64,000 bases of DNA from the NCBI RefSeq assembly GCF_000764305.2, contig NW_025941745.1, positions 248,001 through 312,000 on the forward strand, written 5' to 3'. Of this stretch, positions 1-11,189 are shown piece after piece. The notes beneath the pieces were generated by a model, which was not told the origin of the DNA, did not search any database, and worked only from the letters and a program-made list of their open reading frames with translations. Made by a program: the position numbers and the translations under genes. How positions within the stretch are numbered: position 1 is the first letter of the stretch; each line of letters starts with the position of its first letter. Origin of the DNA: Hyalella azteca (lineage: Eukaryota; Arthropoda; Malacostraca; Amphipoda; Hyalellidae).

Positions 1-660
1 AGATTAAACATCGACTGTCATAGAGGCATCAACAAGCTCCAGCCTCAGCAGCACTGCTTAGCACGCCAGTCTCAGCAGCACTGCTCAGCACGCCAGTCTC
101 AGCAGCACTGCTTAGCACGCCAGTCTCAGCAGCACTGCAGCAGCACTGCTCAGCACGCCAGTCTCAGCAGCACTGCTTAGTACGCCAGTCTCAGCAGCAC
201 TGCTCAGCACGCCAGTCTCAGCAGCACTGCTTAGCACGCCAATCTCAGCAGCACTGCTCAGCACGCCAGTCTCAGCAGCACTGCTTAGTACGCCAGTCAC
301 AGCAGCACTGCCCAGCACGCCAGTCTCAGCAGCACTGCTTAGTACGCCAGTCACAGCAGCACTGCTCAGCACGCCAGTCTCAGCAGCACTGCTTAGTACG
401 CCAGTCTCAGTAGCACTGCTCAGCACTCCAGTCTCAGCAGCACTGCTCAGCACTCCAGTCTCAGCAGCACTGCTCAGCACTCCAGTCTCTCAGCACTCTA
501 GTCTCAGTAGCACTGCTCAGCACTCCAGTCTCAGCAGCACTGCTCAGCACTCCAGTCTCAGTAGCACTGCTCAGCACTCCAGTCTCTCAGCACTCCAGTC
601 TCAGTAGCACTGCTCAGCACTCGTCTCAGCAGCACTGCTCAGCACGCCAGTCTCAGCTGG
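1..660. repeat. 27-bp tandem repeat (minisatellite)
   Basis: About two dozen copies of a 27-bp unit built around CAGTCTCAGCAGCACTGC, alternating with TTAGCACGC, TCAGCACGC or TCAGCACTC. Because 27 is divisible by three, the minus strand stays open as a nine-residue repeat (LSSAAETGV) over positions 480-112, but that is a by-product of periodicity and not evidence of a gene. Copies from about 420 onward lose the CACGC ending and some units are shortened, so array homogeneity falls to the right. The array runs off the left edge of the window. Confidence 0.95.
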
Positions 661-719
661 ACACTGAAGTCTGTCTCAGGAAACAGTCGTCCTGGACGTG
701 CTGTAGCAGATCTGCTTTA

Positions 720-960
720 AGCTGGAGTTTATGGCTCTCCTGCTTTGGGGAATTTGTTTGTCATGGTGTTGGTTTACTGGGGCGTTGGTTTGTTGAGGCG
801 TTTGTTTGTTTTGGTTTTGGTGTGTTTGGGCATTTGTTTGTTGGACTTGGGGCATTTGTTTGTTGTGGTGTTGATTTGTTGAGGCGTTTGTTTGTTGGGG
901 CGTTTGTGTGTTATGACGTTTGCTCGTTTGATACCTGGGGCATTTATTTCATCTTCTCAT
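720..960. repeat. GT-rich degenerate tandem repeat
   Basis: Irregular 15-25 bp units of the type GGGGCGTTTGTTTGTTG. No coding frame or gene signal. The rest of 661-1436 shows nothing I can assign. Confidence 0.7.
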
Positions 961-2089
961 TACACGTTATATCATTTTTCTTCAGATTTCACAAGTTATA
1001 AGTATTAGTGATAAGGACGGTCTAGGGAGGCCAGCTGCGTGACATAGTCGTTTCAACCCTTCCACACATGTTACGTCTCAGCTCGAGGTCACGTTGGCGT
1101 AGGTTAGGCATTGGATAGTTCATGGTAATAAGTCATCATATATATAAAATATAAAGGTATCGATGACATGGCAGTTCCTAAAAAATACCCGCATAAATAG
1201 AAAATTTCCACCGGGGCCGAAATGTTCTATGTCCAGGTCGAAAGAAAATGTAAAAATGTTCCTACATATGTAAGCCCACAAAATATAAGTCCGAATATTC
1301 CAAGCGTCTCTATAAATATCGCGCAAGACTCGGTAAATGGATTTTAATTCCCTCATGAGATGCATTGGAAACTGGGTAATTCTAGAATGATTATTATGTG
1401 ACAAAACATTGTTGATCTTTTCGAATTATGACATCCTATTTTATTCTAACATTACCACGAGACGTAAGTGCAGGCTACCTAGGTACGTTTACAATTTTCC
1501 GAACATGCCTTATTTTAAAATTCATGAGTAATAAAATAATATATTTTGAAACGTTCACTACATCGTGTCGAGTGCTCTTTCTCAGTACTTGAAGCTCTAA
1601 GCACTTATATCGTATTGGCTACTATGCCCTCTAGCATGATAACGCTCGGAAAGTAATAGGTAGTGAATTGTGGACATGGGCTGTGCTGTCCTCTAGCATG
1701 CATCCTATCCAGACATCCAGCTCATGCATATTTTCATGTCACCTCCAATAGCACACGAGATGAAATATCAACACTGGGTAAAAACTCGAGAATTCCCTTC
1801 ATCTGCATTCCAGTTTTAGTCGGATGGCCGAATTGCGTAGCTGTAACAGGCTTTCATTGAGAATTTCAAGATTCTTTGTGTGACTAGAGTCGTTGCAATC
1901 GTAACTTGCAAAATACGTACTTTTTGTAAAATACTACGCGTTTGGTAAGCAAATAGGTACCGTGGAAATGTGCTTTATACTAACTTCTAGCTTTACGAAA
2001 AACCGCCTAACAATTGTTTAATTGTCGAAAATGCGCGCCCTGTACGGCCGGGGTAGTATGTACGTAACTATATATAGGCCGCACGTTTT

Positions 2090-2280
2090 CGAGGCAAACT
2101 GTAGTCAAGGCAAAGCTATAAAAACGACGCCGCAACCTCGAACTTTCGAAGTCCTCAGTACCACCTGAGCTTCGATCAGTTTCGGTTGTCTCTTCTTCAG
2201 TTCAAGATCTTTAAAATCGGAACGCCATCAATGTTGAAATTTTTGAAGTTTGAACGTTGGACCTCGAATGATTAGACTCG
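2090..2280 (+). promoter_or_regulatory. TATA/initiator-like block with conserved 14-codon ORF (copy 1)
   Basis: TATAAAAA lies at 2117-2124, and an arthropod-type initiator TCAGT at 2155-2159, about 40 bp downstream, slightly longer than the usual spacing. A 14-codon ORF then begins at 2231 (MLKFLKFERWTSND, then TAG). The same arrangement is at 17870-18100 (TATA degraded to TGTAAAAA; MLTFLKFERWTSND) and about 6930-7130 (CTATTAAAAC; MLEYLKLERWTLNH). Conservation in all three copies may mean a promoter with an upstream ORF, or simply a shared repeat ancestor. Function is inferred. Confidence 0.4.
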
Positions 2281-2399
2281 AAGTGAACTATAGCAGAACT
2301 GCTTCACGATTTCAGCCTGCAACTATACAAGAGCTGCCAGCTCCACGTCTTAAACTTGGTTGTCAGTAGACTCGTTTCAGGCTCAGCAACAGAGGGTGT

Positions 2400-2721
2400 G
2401 GACAGATCGTCTTGAGACGCCAAAATCTCCCTTCCTAGAATTTGAAGAAATTTGAGGTCGGTAACTATTATCGCGTTAACATTGAAAAGGCTAGAGGTTT
2501 TGATAGCTAGCGATTCGTACGTGGGGAACGCGGAGACAAATGGTAATATTTGTCATATAGATTGGTCATTGACTCGAGATGACGTACAGCTTTGTCAAGC
2601 TACGCAGATTTTTCAATTGTGCGTTAGAGTGAAATTTCGTGGCGCATCATTTAGAAAAGAGATTGTTCCACTTAACGGTGATCATCTAAATTTTCTTGTC
2701 GAAAATAGCATAGTGCCGTAG
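2400..2721 (+). pseudogene. Degenerate coding-like fragment of dispersed family (copy 1)
   Basis: Residues include IASDSYVGNAETNGN and DDVQLCQATQIFQLC, shared with the more intact ORF at 18518-18805 and a third degraded copy at about 8080-8310. Here the part upstream of IASDSYVGN is out of frame relative to the copy at 18518, so the fragment is broken. I do not recognise the protein family. Confidence 0.45.
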
Positions 2722-3956
2722 TGATCACCAGGCTCTATTTTGTCTTAACACTGCTTGGATAACTGAACATTAAAAGTAGAACGATCGCCATACTTTAACA
2801 TTAGCCTTTACTTGTTCCCTGCCGCACCGGCGTACAATCAAGGCAGCATTTGCAGGCAGAAAAGTTTGAACTTGACTTTCTGGAATATTTCACTTTACCA
2901 TGGAAGATCTCGTCAAGTACAGACTCCAAGAAAAGTGAAAATCTTGACTGTTTTTTCGGTTAACTCGTGAGCAAGAATAACAGGGGGATCTTGAAAATCC
3001 GCCGACAGTGGTGAAGAACCTGCATTGATGATAGGACTTCGTTTTCCTATTATTAGTATGCGTCACCTTTTTTGAAATTAGGCGACGTAAGCTGACTCGC
3101 CTAAGAAGTAACCACATGCGGCGCTTTTTCAAGTTCATCTTCTGGCTCTGCCCACAATTTTGAGCACTTCGGTAGGCTTTAATCTGAGCAGCCGGTTGAA
3201 GTATCTATTCAAGCTCCATGTATAGGAATTTAATTATTGCTTTGATACAATTCGGTATATTGACTTGATGACCTACACGCATGCATTTCTAACCGCAAGA
3301 ATCTCAGCGTAGTCCCGTTAGTTGAAGTAGCGTATGATCATCACCAGATTTTACGCTATGCGTTTTAAATATTGAAGGTTGGACGAAAGTTTCATTGCTT
3401 GCGCTCGGAACTCCCACGCGTTGGTGTAGCATTGGAAGAACGTGATACTACTATGAAAACTGCTATTATCAGCTAATCTGAAGTTCATTTAGACGGTATC
3501 TGGTATTATTCGCGTGCTCCTGCACTTACCATATGCACTTACACGTGCTGATCCCGGCAACGTAGCAACCTGTTACTCGCCGAGCCTCCTAGCAGTGAAC
3601 TAGGCCTAGTCTTGGTCGACAAGATTTTCTCTCTCCTACCGTAGTCCTAGAGGAACTTGGAAAAGTAACAAGTAACTTCATCAGAATGTTCATTTTATTT
3701 AGAAAAATCAGTCTTGATAATCGTATATGCATACACTCTGAGAAATGAGAGGGGGTAGCTCTTCACATCTATGTACTTTCATCAGCATATCCACAGTTCC
3801 GTGCATTTTAATGCAGCATTTATAAGGCTCAGAGGCTTGCAGCTCAGCACTGCCAGTGTCCACGCCGGTGTTTCGGCGCCATACTTGGTCGCCCAGAAAG
3901 ATGACTAGCATTAAAGTTATCCTGGTGCTAAACTTGGCACAGGAGCAGCAGCACTC

Positions 3957-4175
3957 TTAGTATGCTGGCAGGTACTGGACGGGAGAAGAGCGTGGAAAAT
4001 ATGGAGGTGAAGGGCCGTCGCTAGGAGCCCGGATGCCGGTAGTGGAATATAGAGGGTGAGGAGGCATCGTCGACACCCTACCATTATGGTAGACGATGTT
4101 CATCATTCCTATTGGAATCCCTGGTAATCGAATAGGTGGTGGGACCGAGAAGCGCGTGGGTCCGTCGTGAGACAC
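3957..4175 (-). CDS. Proline-rich ORF, duplicated (copy 1)
   Basis: Minus-strand open frame of 72 codons rich in Pro, Ser and Gly, starting MSHDGPTRFSVPPP and including the motif GIPIGMMN. The partner at 28922-29167 is open across the same region with only scattered substitutions, then shifts frame near its C-terminal end. Retention of an open frame in both copies hints that this was an exon of the duplicated gene whose zinc-finger and coiled-coil pieces lie upstream on the same strand. No family recognised; it could be a chance survival. Confidence 0.35.
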   Translation of the reverse strand: MSHDGPTRFSVPPPIRLPGIPIGMMNIVYHNGRVSTMPPHPLYSTTGIRAPSDGPSPPYFPRSSPVQYLPAY

Positions 4176-5079
4176 TAGATAGGGGGGTGGTAGATAATTT
4201 GTACTTTAGAGGAATAGCGAGCGACGGAACAGGCGCTGCGGCCGGCCCGCCAAGGAGAAATTAAGTCTCCGGTTCGCTCTATGGAGACAAGTTTGAGAAT
4301 TTGTTGACGACGCATTGATGACCACATGTCGAGAACATCACAGGCTCGGGGCTACTCACCTGAATGTTCAGGTGAGTGGAATATCGGGACGCTTTATTGC
4401 GTCTGGGGCCATGGTAGCTGGACTGTTGTGGCATGAATTTATTTTCTGCGGGTATTTATGTACAACTAGCAGAACGCGCTACGATATTATCCGACCAGCC
4501 TGCTTCATTTCTGCTGGCCTGATTTGCAACGTTCACACTTCCAGAATCTCCACGCATGGGAATAACAAGAGCCTGCTTGTTGATCAACGTTGTTTCCATC
4601 ACCATTGTTTTCTCGTACACGGTTCGTTGAGCTGTCATGTACTGGTACGGCGTAAATTAGTATGGCGATTGCTAGCGTTTTGGTGGTTCGTAGAGTAGGT
4701 TTTAGGACGATCCCCCTCCACAACCTGCCGTGGCCTCACGAGACCCACGACCAGTCGGTACCCCGCGGGTTCCACGACCATTACCGTTTGCCGACATTTC
4801 ACTATTTATCCACTCTGATGCACGACCTGGAACCTTTGGTTATCACTGTGGTGATCTGCATTACTTGTGCATACGGAAAATCATAACTAGATAAAAATTT
4901 TCATTTGTATTTGTACATTAATAAAAACCAATCCACCTGTGATTTGGCATAGGCATTACTTGCATACATCATTGACAAGCAGAAGAACTTATGATATTCA
5001 AATTTAGCCGGACAACACCCATCAAATTACACTCCTCGAATTAATTTAGGCATACCTACAAGTTTTTATATGCGCCAAA

Positions 5080-5222
5080 TATTTGCTGCGTCTACAGCTC
5101 CAAAAGCAGTTGGCGCATATATGTATACTTGATGAGCTTGGTGTAAGACGCATTCACGTGCTCATCAAAATGGGTCTTATTGCCCGAAGTGTAGCCGCAG
5201 TAGGTGCATTTGTGTACTGGCG
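5080..5222 (-). pseudogene. C2H2 zinc-finger exon, copy 1 (damaged)
   Basis: Minus-strand frame reading PVHKCTYCGYTSGNKTHFDE and on through HVNASY. The spacing CX2CX12H matches a C2H2 finger, but the final His is Tyr, and the frame stops about 20 codons later. Sequence immediately upstream on this strand was replaced by a MITE fragment (about 5229-5594), which removed the splice acceptor still seen in copy 2. Probably non-functional. Confidence 0.55.
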
Positions 5223-5228
5223 TCAGTT

Positions 5229-5594
5229 TAGCGATTTCAAAGGATGATATAATATCGGTACGAATATTGGAACTTTGTATTTAAGAATAGACTATATTTT
5301 TATAAACTGTATCTTTTTGAATGTGCTAGTTCTCTAATCATGATGCCTATGCTAAATTCTCGTTTACAGCTGACATAGTGCGAAGAATGGCGGACCGCAG
5401 CACACCAGATAACAATGGCCCACAGCTCAAATTCGGTTACATCCATCCTCATTGACGTCTAGGTGGCAACTAGTGTTCAAAGCGCGCGGTCTCGAGCTAT
5501 CGCTTACAAACGTAGTGTGAACGGTTGTGCGCGGTGAGGCACTGCAGCAAACGACTCGAAGCGCATGTCGTTGCCACTAGTGTAAACGGGCCTT
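5229..5594. mobile_element. MITE fragment of the AAGGCCCG family
   Basis: Shares its sequence with the right half of the element at 8341-9393, ending GTAAACGGGCCTT. The duplicate of this locus (30480-30530) lacks the insert, and TAAGAGACAT continues directly, so the right boundary is clear. The left part of the element is missing. Confidence 0.65.
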
Positions 5595-5899
5595 AAGAGA
5601 CATGAGTAAAGGCAATTATTTTCACGTTACTCACTGTACATCTGGCGTCATCGGTTAGTCATTGAAGCGAATCTCAGGCACGACTCTTTTGACGATACTA
5701 AGGTCATCCTTTATACCATCGTCATCCTTCCTTATAACATAAAATTTCATATAATTAGTATCAATATTTCCATCCCTGGAATGGAAATAAAATTATTTAC
5801 TTTGTTAATGATTCATCCATTGTCTCCGACTTAACGTTGCTAAAAAAACATTGAAAGCATTTAAATTGATTTTCACTAGAGAATTTAAATTGAACTCAC

Positions 5900-6034
5900 T
5901 GGAACGTCCTGAAGAGCCAGCTTCAATTTGCCGTTTTCCTCCTTCAGCCGGCTAGTTTCCCTCATTGCATCTGCCAGCAGAAATTCATCGTTTTCCTGCC
6001 TCAGCCGGGTAAGTTCCGTCATTGCATCCGCCAG
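5900..6034 (-). CDS. Coiled-coil exon (two LADAM repeats)
   Basis: Minus-strand 45-codon exon bounded by acceptor ATTTCAG and donor CCA|GTGAGT. It holds two tandem units, LADAMTELTRLRQEN and LADAMRETSRLKEEN, with leucine spacing and charge pattern typical of a coiled coil. Copy 2 (about 30840-30895) retains only the second unit because the segmental duplication ends inside this exon. It lies upstream of the C2H2 finger piece on the same strand, so both may come from one coiled-coil/zinc-finger gene. No family assigned. Confidence 0.45.
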
Positions 6035-6659
6035 CTGAAATTCATACGAGAGAATGTACGGTTTAGTAATTGGTTCTACTTAATTACGCAATATGTCGAT
6101 CCCTGGGTTTCAAAACCCTGGTTTTATAGAAAGCAACCACGATTATAGGGGTTTGGGGCGTGGTGACTCTGGGAAGAAAGATGAGGTGCTGTTTGCGAAC
6201 TCGCTTCTCTTCCATAGGTTGGGCCGTCCAGACACTCTCATATCGAGACTAAACAAAAAATATTGGAAAATTCTCAAGTCCGAATACAAGCACGGATGGT
6301 TGCGATCTATTCCTACTGAATCCCGTATCAAATTTCATATCAAATCGTTGCACATGAACACAAGATTATTTCTTAAAATAACTTAAGTGAGCATTATCTT
6401 TTTGCTCTTTCTGAGACGCAATATTATTATCGAAAAACCTAAGCTGTGAGCATTAAACAACTACCCTCATATGCGATACTTGAGCAGGCCTGTGATGATG
6501 ATTCCAAGGTGACACTCCAGCGTGGCCAAGGAATTTCAGGCCATACCCTGAAATTATAACAATGCGCTTGGATGTTCACCGGCATGCAAGCACTCAGTTA
6601 TGTGGAAGCTATTTTCGGGCCGTCTCGCTCTACGTTTCAGTTAAGCCCCCAGATCGTAG

Positions 6660-6835
6660 TCTGAGGGCAGAGTGGCTCAGTGGTAACAGTTCAGAGTACC
6701 AAGATTGGAGGAGAGTTGTGGGTTCCATCTCACCTACCTACAGCAGTTCTCGGCGAGGTGGCCGGGCTGTTACCGAAAAATATAGGGAGAGACTAACTCC
6801 ATTCGCAGCTGTGTTGTTAGAGGATTTTCCCGGCC
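6660..6835 (+). repeat. tRNA-derived SINE, 5' part
   Basis: Contains box-A-like GTGGCTCAGTGG and a box-B-like GGGTTCCATCTC, followed by the start of the second tRNA-like unit (GGCCGGGCTGTTA). It aligns to the full SINE at 19600-19870, but the 3' tail is absent or diverged. Confidence 0.65.
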
Positions 6836-6899
6836 CAATGTGTCGATTTGGGCCCTTTTCAAATTGAGTTGTCCGAGGAAATAATATAAAGTAAAATAT

Positions 6900-8340
6900 G
6901 GCTTTAAACCTAATGTAAATTTTGAGTACCGCACATTTTTGAGGCAGATTAGACTGTAGTTGAGACAAAGCTATTAAAACGACGCAGGAACTTTGAAGTC
7001 CTCAGTGCCGCGGCTGTGTTTCGATCGACTTCGGTTGTCTCTTCTTTTTCAGTTCAAGATCTTTGAAATCAAAACGCTAGCAATGTTGGAATATTTGAAG
7101 TTAGAACGCTGGACCTTGAATCATTAGGCTCGAAGTGAACTAGGTTAGTTTCAATAATATTGGAACTTGTGATTGGGAGGCAATAACAGCAGTTCGCTCT
7201 GCGATTTTATCGGCTGCTGGAGTCGTTAACCGAGAAATTGTGTGTGAACCTTTACGTCTCGAGCATGAAAGTGCTGGGAATTTGTTGAGAATATTTGTAG
7301 GATGAACGTAACACAGCTCGACTGCATGAGATTTGTACGGTCGAAGTTACAGTGCCAGTAAAATTAGTTTCTTGAGGGCGATTCTGCACTCTAGTCTAGG
7401 TTCCACCGGACGACATTGTGACTAAAATCGTCAGCTCTCGTAGGTTGCTACTTGATAGTTAGTTTATCTAGTCTGTAGAATATCCCGACGATGGCGCAAC
7501 TGCTGTCATTTATACCAATCATGCTCACCGGTGTTAGGTTTATTAATGATATACGAGCTTCATAGTCATAGCTCAATGATAATATAATGGGTATAAATGA
7601 TCAACGTTCGTCGGTAGGATTCCTCAGCCCTGGTAAATAAATGTAATCTGGTCGTCACTCGTCAGGTCGTTAATAATCCCGTGAAACGAATGAAATTCGT
7701 AGTCTTGATAATCAGGATACATCCTCACCCATATACTTCACATTAGAATGCAAGATGTCGGTCGTCTCTTGTCTTGTATTCACATTTGAATTGACAAGTG
7801 ATGACTGCTCGACACTATGCCGCTAATAACGTTCTCTTGAATGTAAGCATTTGACAACATGCAGTGATAGACAGGATGATATTTTTGCTACAAAGCTGCT
7901 CGACTATTCATGAGAGAACTGCTTCAAGAACTGACTTCTGCCTTCAGCTGTACAAGAGGTGCCAGCTCCACAATCTTATTATCTTAAAGTTATCAGTCTC
8001 GTTTCAGGCTCAGTAACAGGGGGTGTGGACAGGTCGTCTGAAGAGCGTCAATCTCCCTTCAATATGACTAGAGGTTTGATAGCTAGCGATTCGTACGTGA
8101 ACGAGTTTGCCTAGGGAATGCGGCGAAAAATGGAAATATTCGTCATGGAGCTTGGTGAGGTCAAGATGACCTACAGCATTGTCAAGCTACGCAGATTTTG
8201 CGATTGTTCCTTAAAGCGAAATTTCGTGGCTTGGAATCCTTAAGAACATGGATCACTCGAGTCAAAGGTGCTCCTCTAAATCTTCCTGTCGAAAATAGCT
8301 TAGTGCTGAACTTATCACCAGGCTCTATTGTTTTACAGTT
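6900..8340 (+). repeat. Dispersed repeat, third copy of the TATA/micro-ORF family
   Basis: Matches 2090-2720 and 17870-18960 in patches: the GAGGCAGATTAGACTG block, the micro-ORF MLEYLKLERWTLNH, then GTCGTTAACCGAGAAATTGTGTGT and AGCTAGCGATTCGTACGTG. It diverges more than the other two copies and carries a private block at about 7440-7920. The right end is the insertion point of the MITE at 8341. Confidence 0.65.
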
Positions 8341-9393
8341 AAGGCCCGTTCACACTAGAGGCAACACACGAGAATCAAGTGCCTCAAAGCGCGTGCAGAG
8401 ACGCTTTGCAGCCTCTGCATGCGCTTCTTGACCGATTGACGAGCTAGCGATTGACAGGGGGGTGTCATGCAACACAAGCGCGGCGCTTAGTAGACAGCTA
8501 TTAAAGAATTGATATCACTTGTATGCTTAAATCGCAAATTAACTAAGAATTGAAATTAAATTAAAAATTCAAATCAAATTGAAAATTTAAATCAAATTAA
8601 AAATCTAAATTAATTAAATAAATTCAATTCGTTCTATGGTTTCAATGTATTAATTTGTGACTTCTGATTTGTGATACTAGATTCTACGAACTGACGATGG
8701 AGCTGGTCTCCGAAACGTTTTCTATAAAGATATGAATTTTTTGGACTATTCTTTGCTTTTAAATTCTTAGTTAGTAAATAGCTGTCTGTGGTCTAGTAAG
8801 GTTGATTGTGTACGCTGGTTCGGCACAACAAATGTTGACTAACACCACTCTCGTTTGGAGTCTCTCTAGTAGAGCGCCTAATTGATCTTTATAGAGAACA
8901 CGAATGCCTATGGAGTGTTCGGTCAAAGGAGTACAAAAATCGAAATGCATATAATGCAAGTTATTTTTACATGACGTGTTTAGTTTATGTGATTGTAGCA
9001 ACACCTGACAATTTATGCATTACCGTTTAGCGATTTCAAAGGATGACACAATATCGGTACGAATATTGGAACTTTTTATTTAAGAATAGACTATATTTTT
9101 TATAAACTATCTTTTTGAATGTGCTAGTTCTCTAATTATGATGCCTATGCCAAATTCTCGTTTACCACTGGTATAGTGCGAAGAATGACGGACCGCAGCA
9201 CACCCGAGAACAATGGCCCACAGCTCATATTCGGTTACATCCATCCTCATTGACGTCTAGGTGGCAACTAGTGTTCAAAGCGCGCGGTCTCAAACTACCG
9301 AGTACAAAAGTAGTGTGAACGGTTGTGCGCGGTGAGGCACTGCAGCAAACGACTCAAAGCGCATGTCGTTGCCACTAGTGTAAACGGGCCCTT
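8341..9393. mobile_element. Non-autonomous DNA element with AAGGCCCG inverted termini
   Basis: The left end AAGGCCCGTTCACACTAG and right end CTAGTGTAAACGGGCCCTT are inverted repeats, and the flanks suggest a TA or TTA target duplication. The interior has an AT-rich patch near 8540-8620 and no transposase. A copy at 33551-36179 is in opposite orientation and carries a nested hAT; its undisturbed counterpart here (around 8870-8890) serves as the empty site. Superfamily is uncertain, with PIF/Harbinger or Tc1-like possible from the target. Confidence 0.75.
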
Positions 9394-10160
9394 ATACGGT
9401 TTTCAGTTACGATCTGCAAGTAATGTATAACTCGCTGTAGGTTAGCGCTTAATGTGGCATTGACCGTTATTTAGAATTTAGAGCGTAGTCATAGTGAAGT
9501 TGGTATAACTTTAATTTTCTGTAAGTCTGAAGCGAAAATGTGCGCTCTGAAAACGGTTGTAACTACCTTGAATGTAGAAATTCCTCATAAGTTACGACGG
9601 GGCTGTTTTTTGGCCTGTTCTGCCAGCCAATTTGGTTTTTTTTCTCTTCGCTCCATCTGGCAACCCTGTCAGGAACTTCCATATATAGTCCTGAGAGACA
9701 GCTCATCAGTTACATCATGTTCTCATCGAAGCCGCGTTATGCCGATTACTTCTACTTCGAGAGCGTCACAATTCTTGGCTGGGACCTGAGGTAACTAGGA
9801 CGATATCTTTCGAATGAATGATGGGTATCGACTAACTAGGCAGCATAGTGCAACTATCTCGTCGTAATTCGTTGCATATTTTAAGTGGATTCTCCCCTCT
9901 GCGAAGGCATTCAAGATAGTCGTGTTGTACAATCGGCTATAATCTGAAGGTGAATAATTAATAGGTGAAGGTTGTTAGCAGGAGCATGAGGCGTTGCTAG
10001 GAAAGTTAAAAAACTGGCGGGGAACAAATTGAGAATAGGATACATTGCTAGTTTTCAACGGTCAACGCTATTTTTACCTTGAGCCCTGGACACTAGCTTT
10101 AATGGCAAGGCAAAGTTGCATTTACAGAACTTTAAAGTTGTTCCGGCAAAAGGGTGTTTT
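9394..10160. other. Unassigned interval
   Basis: I see only short open frames, including one of 83 codons at 9538-9789 with no recognisable domain. No repeat relationship to the rest of the window was noticed. Confidence 0.5.
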
Positions 10161-10168
10161 TCTCTTCG

Positions 10169-10468
10169 CTAATAGAGGCCGTGCTCACCGACAGTTTCCA
10201 TATCTCCGACTCCAAAAACTGATTCTTCGCTCGCCAAGCGAAGAATTTGATTCTTTTTCAACCGAGAACTCGTCACCTGCTGCTGCAAGGCACCACATTG
10301 TTCACATTGACTGTCGTCTACAGCAATTGAGACTTTATTAGCTTCAAATAATTCAATACCGAGCACCGCATTTTCAGAATTAGGGTTAGCTAATTCTGCT
10401 TCTGGTAGTGCTTCAAATATTTTAATACCGAGCACCGCATTTTCAGAATTAGAGTTAGCTTTTGCCAT
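10169..10468 (-). CDS. Putative coding ORF with internal duplication
   Basis: Minus-strand frame of 99 codons beginning MAKANSNSENAVLGIKIFEA. The unit NSENAVLGI(K/E)(I/L)FEA occurs twice, about 24 residues apart, with synonymous-looking differences. It continues into a charged stretch with CEQCGALQQQ. It lies downstream, on the same strand, of the kinesin-like exons and could be a later exon of that gene, but no splice link could be shown. Confidence 0.35.
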   Translation of the reverse strand: MAKANSNSENAVLGIKIFEALPEAELANPNSENAVLGIELFEANKVSIAVDDSQCEQCGALQQQVTSSRLKKNQILRLASEESVFGVGDMETVGEHGLY

Positions 10469-11189
10469 CCTCGCAGGATTTTCGGATTGAGCTCGATGAA
10501 TTAAGTTCGTCAGTGGCGGATTATATGCAGACCTCGTCAGTTCTTAACCAGAATCTAGCACTAGCTCCTTCCATTTGGACAACTCCACATGATCCATAGA
10601 ATGTCGCTACTGTTCCTTAGCACACGTTTTATCACGTCACTGGCGCCTCTTTGATTCGAGTAGGATCGCGGTATAGTTGGTCGTCGTGTAGCAGGGTTGA
10701 TTCGTAGGTCCTCCCCGATGACCGCGGTAGTGCCTTCCACGTCGATGCTGTTGGCAATGCATTAAAGCCGTGGCCGTACTAATTGCGGCTGGCGTGTAAA
10801 CTGCCGCCGCCGCCGCCGACGCAAGTGTATTCTCGTGGTTAGTCCTGTTGACGTTGGCGTAGTTGAAACCATACCACTGGAAATTTTTGAGGAGCGGCTT
10901 TCGACAACACAAGTCCAGTTCAAGAGTGGTGTGCACAGAATTCACCACGGCTTTCAGCATCAGAAGACGAATAGAGGCAAGAGTCTGTACAACAGATGCC
11001 CTGAATGGGGCGCCCAAACCATTTATTTTTGCAGCGTGTACATGTGCAGCATTCCTGTACACTCAAAGTGTACCGCTATGTATAGTGGAGTTACCTCCTA
11101 ACGTAGTATGCAAATTATTTTCACATCGAATCGCCGCTTATCTGGTGGTAGCTATTCTGATGGCGTCCATGAACCAGATCGACTGATTG

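Larger units (their letters stand above)
1437..6034. repeat. Segmental duplication, copy 1
   Basis: This segment recurs in direct orientation at 17228-20440 plus 28898-30895. Landmarks match in order: the start near ACCACGAGACG, the TATA/micro-ORF block (2090-2280 against 17870-18100), the GCAGGGAAC block (2810-3130 against 19050-19380), the proline-rich ORF (3957-4175 against 28922-29167), the RGG-like ORF (about 4650-4815 against 29633-29821) and the zinc-finger exon (about 5080-5222 against 30318-30519). Differences are scattered substitutions, short indels and insertions private to one copy. Copy 1 alone has a MITE fragment (about 5229-5594); copy 2 alone has a SINE (about 19600-19870) and the hAT stack. 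Confidence 0.85.

Noticed and set aside
112..480. Long minus-strand frame of LSSAAETGV repeats as a repetitive protein gene
   Set aside because: The frame exists only because the 27-bp tandem unit is a multiple of three and lacks stops; no start context, no non-repeat coding flank.
10800..10830. GCC/CGG triplet run as coding poly-alanine
   Set aside because: Short trinucleotide run in a frame with no other coding support; a faint AVYTP similarity to the exon at 13596-13750 was too short to use.
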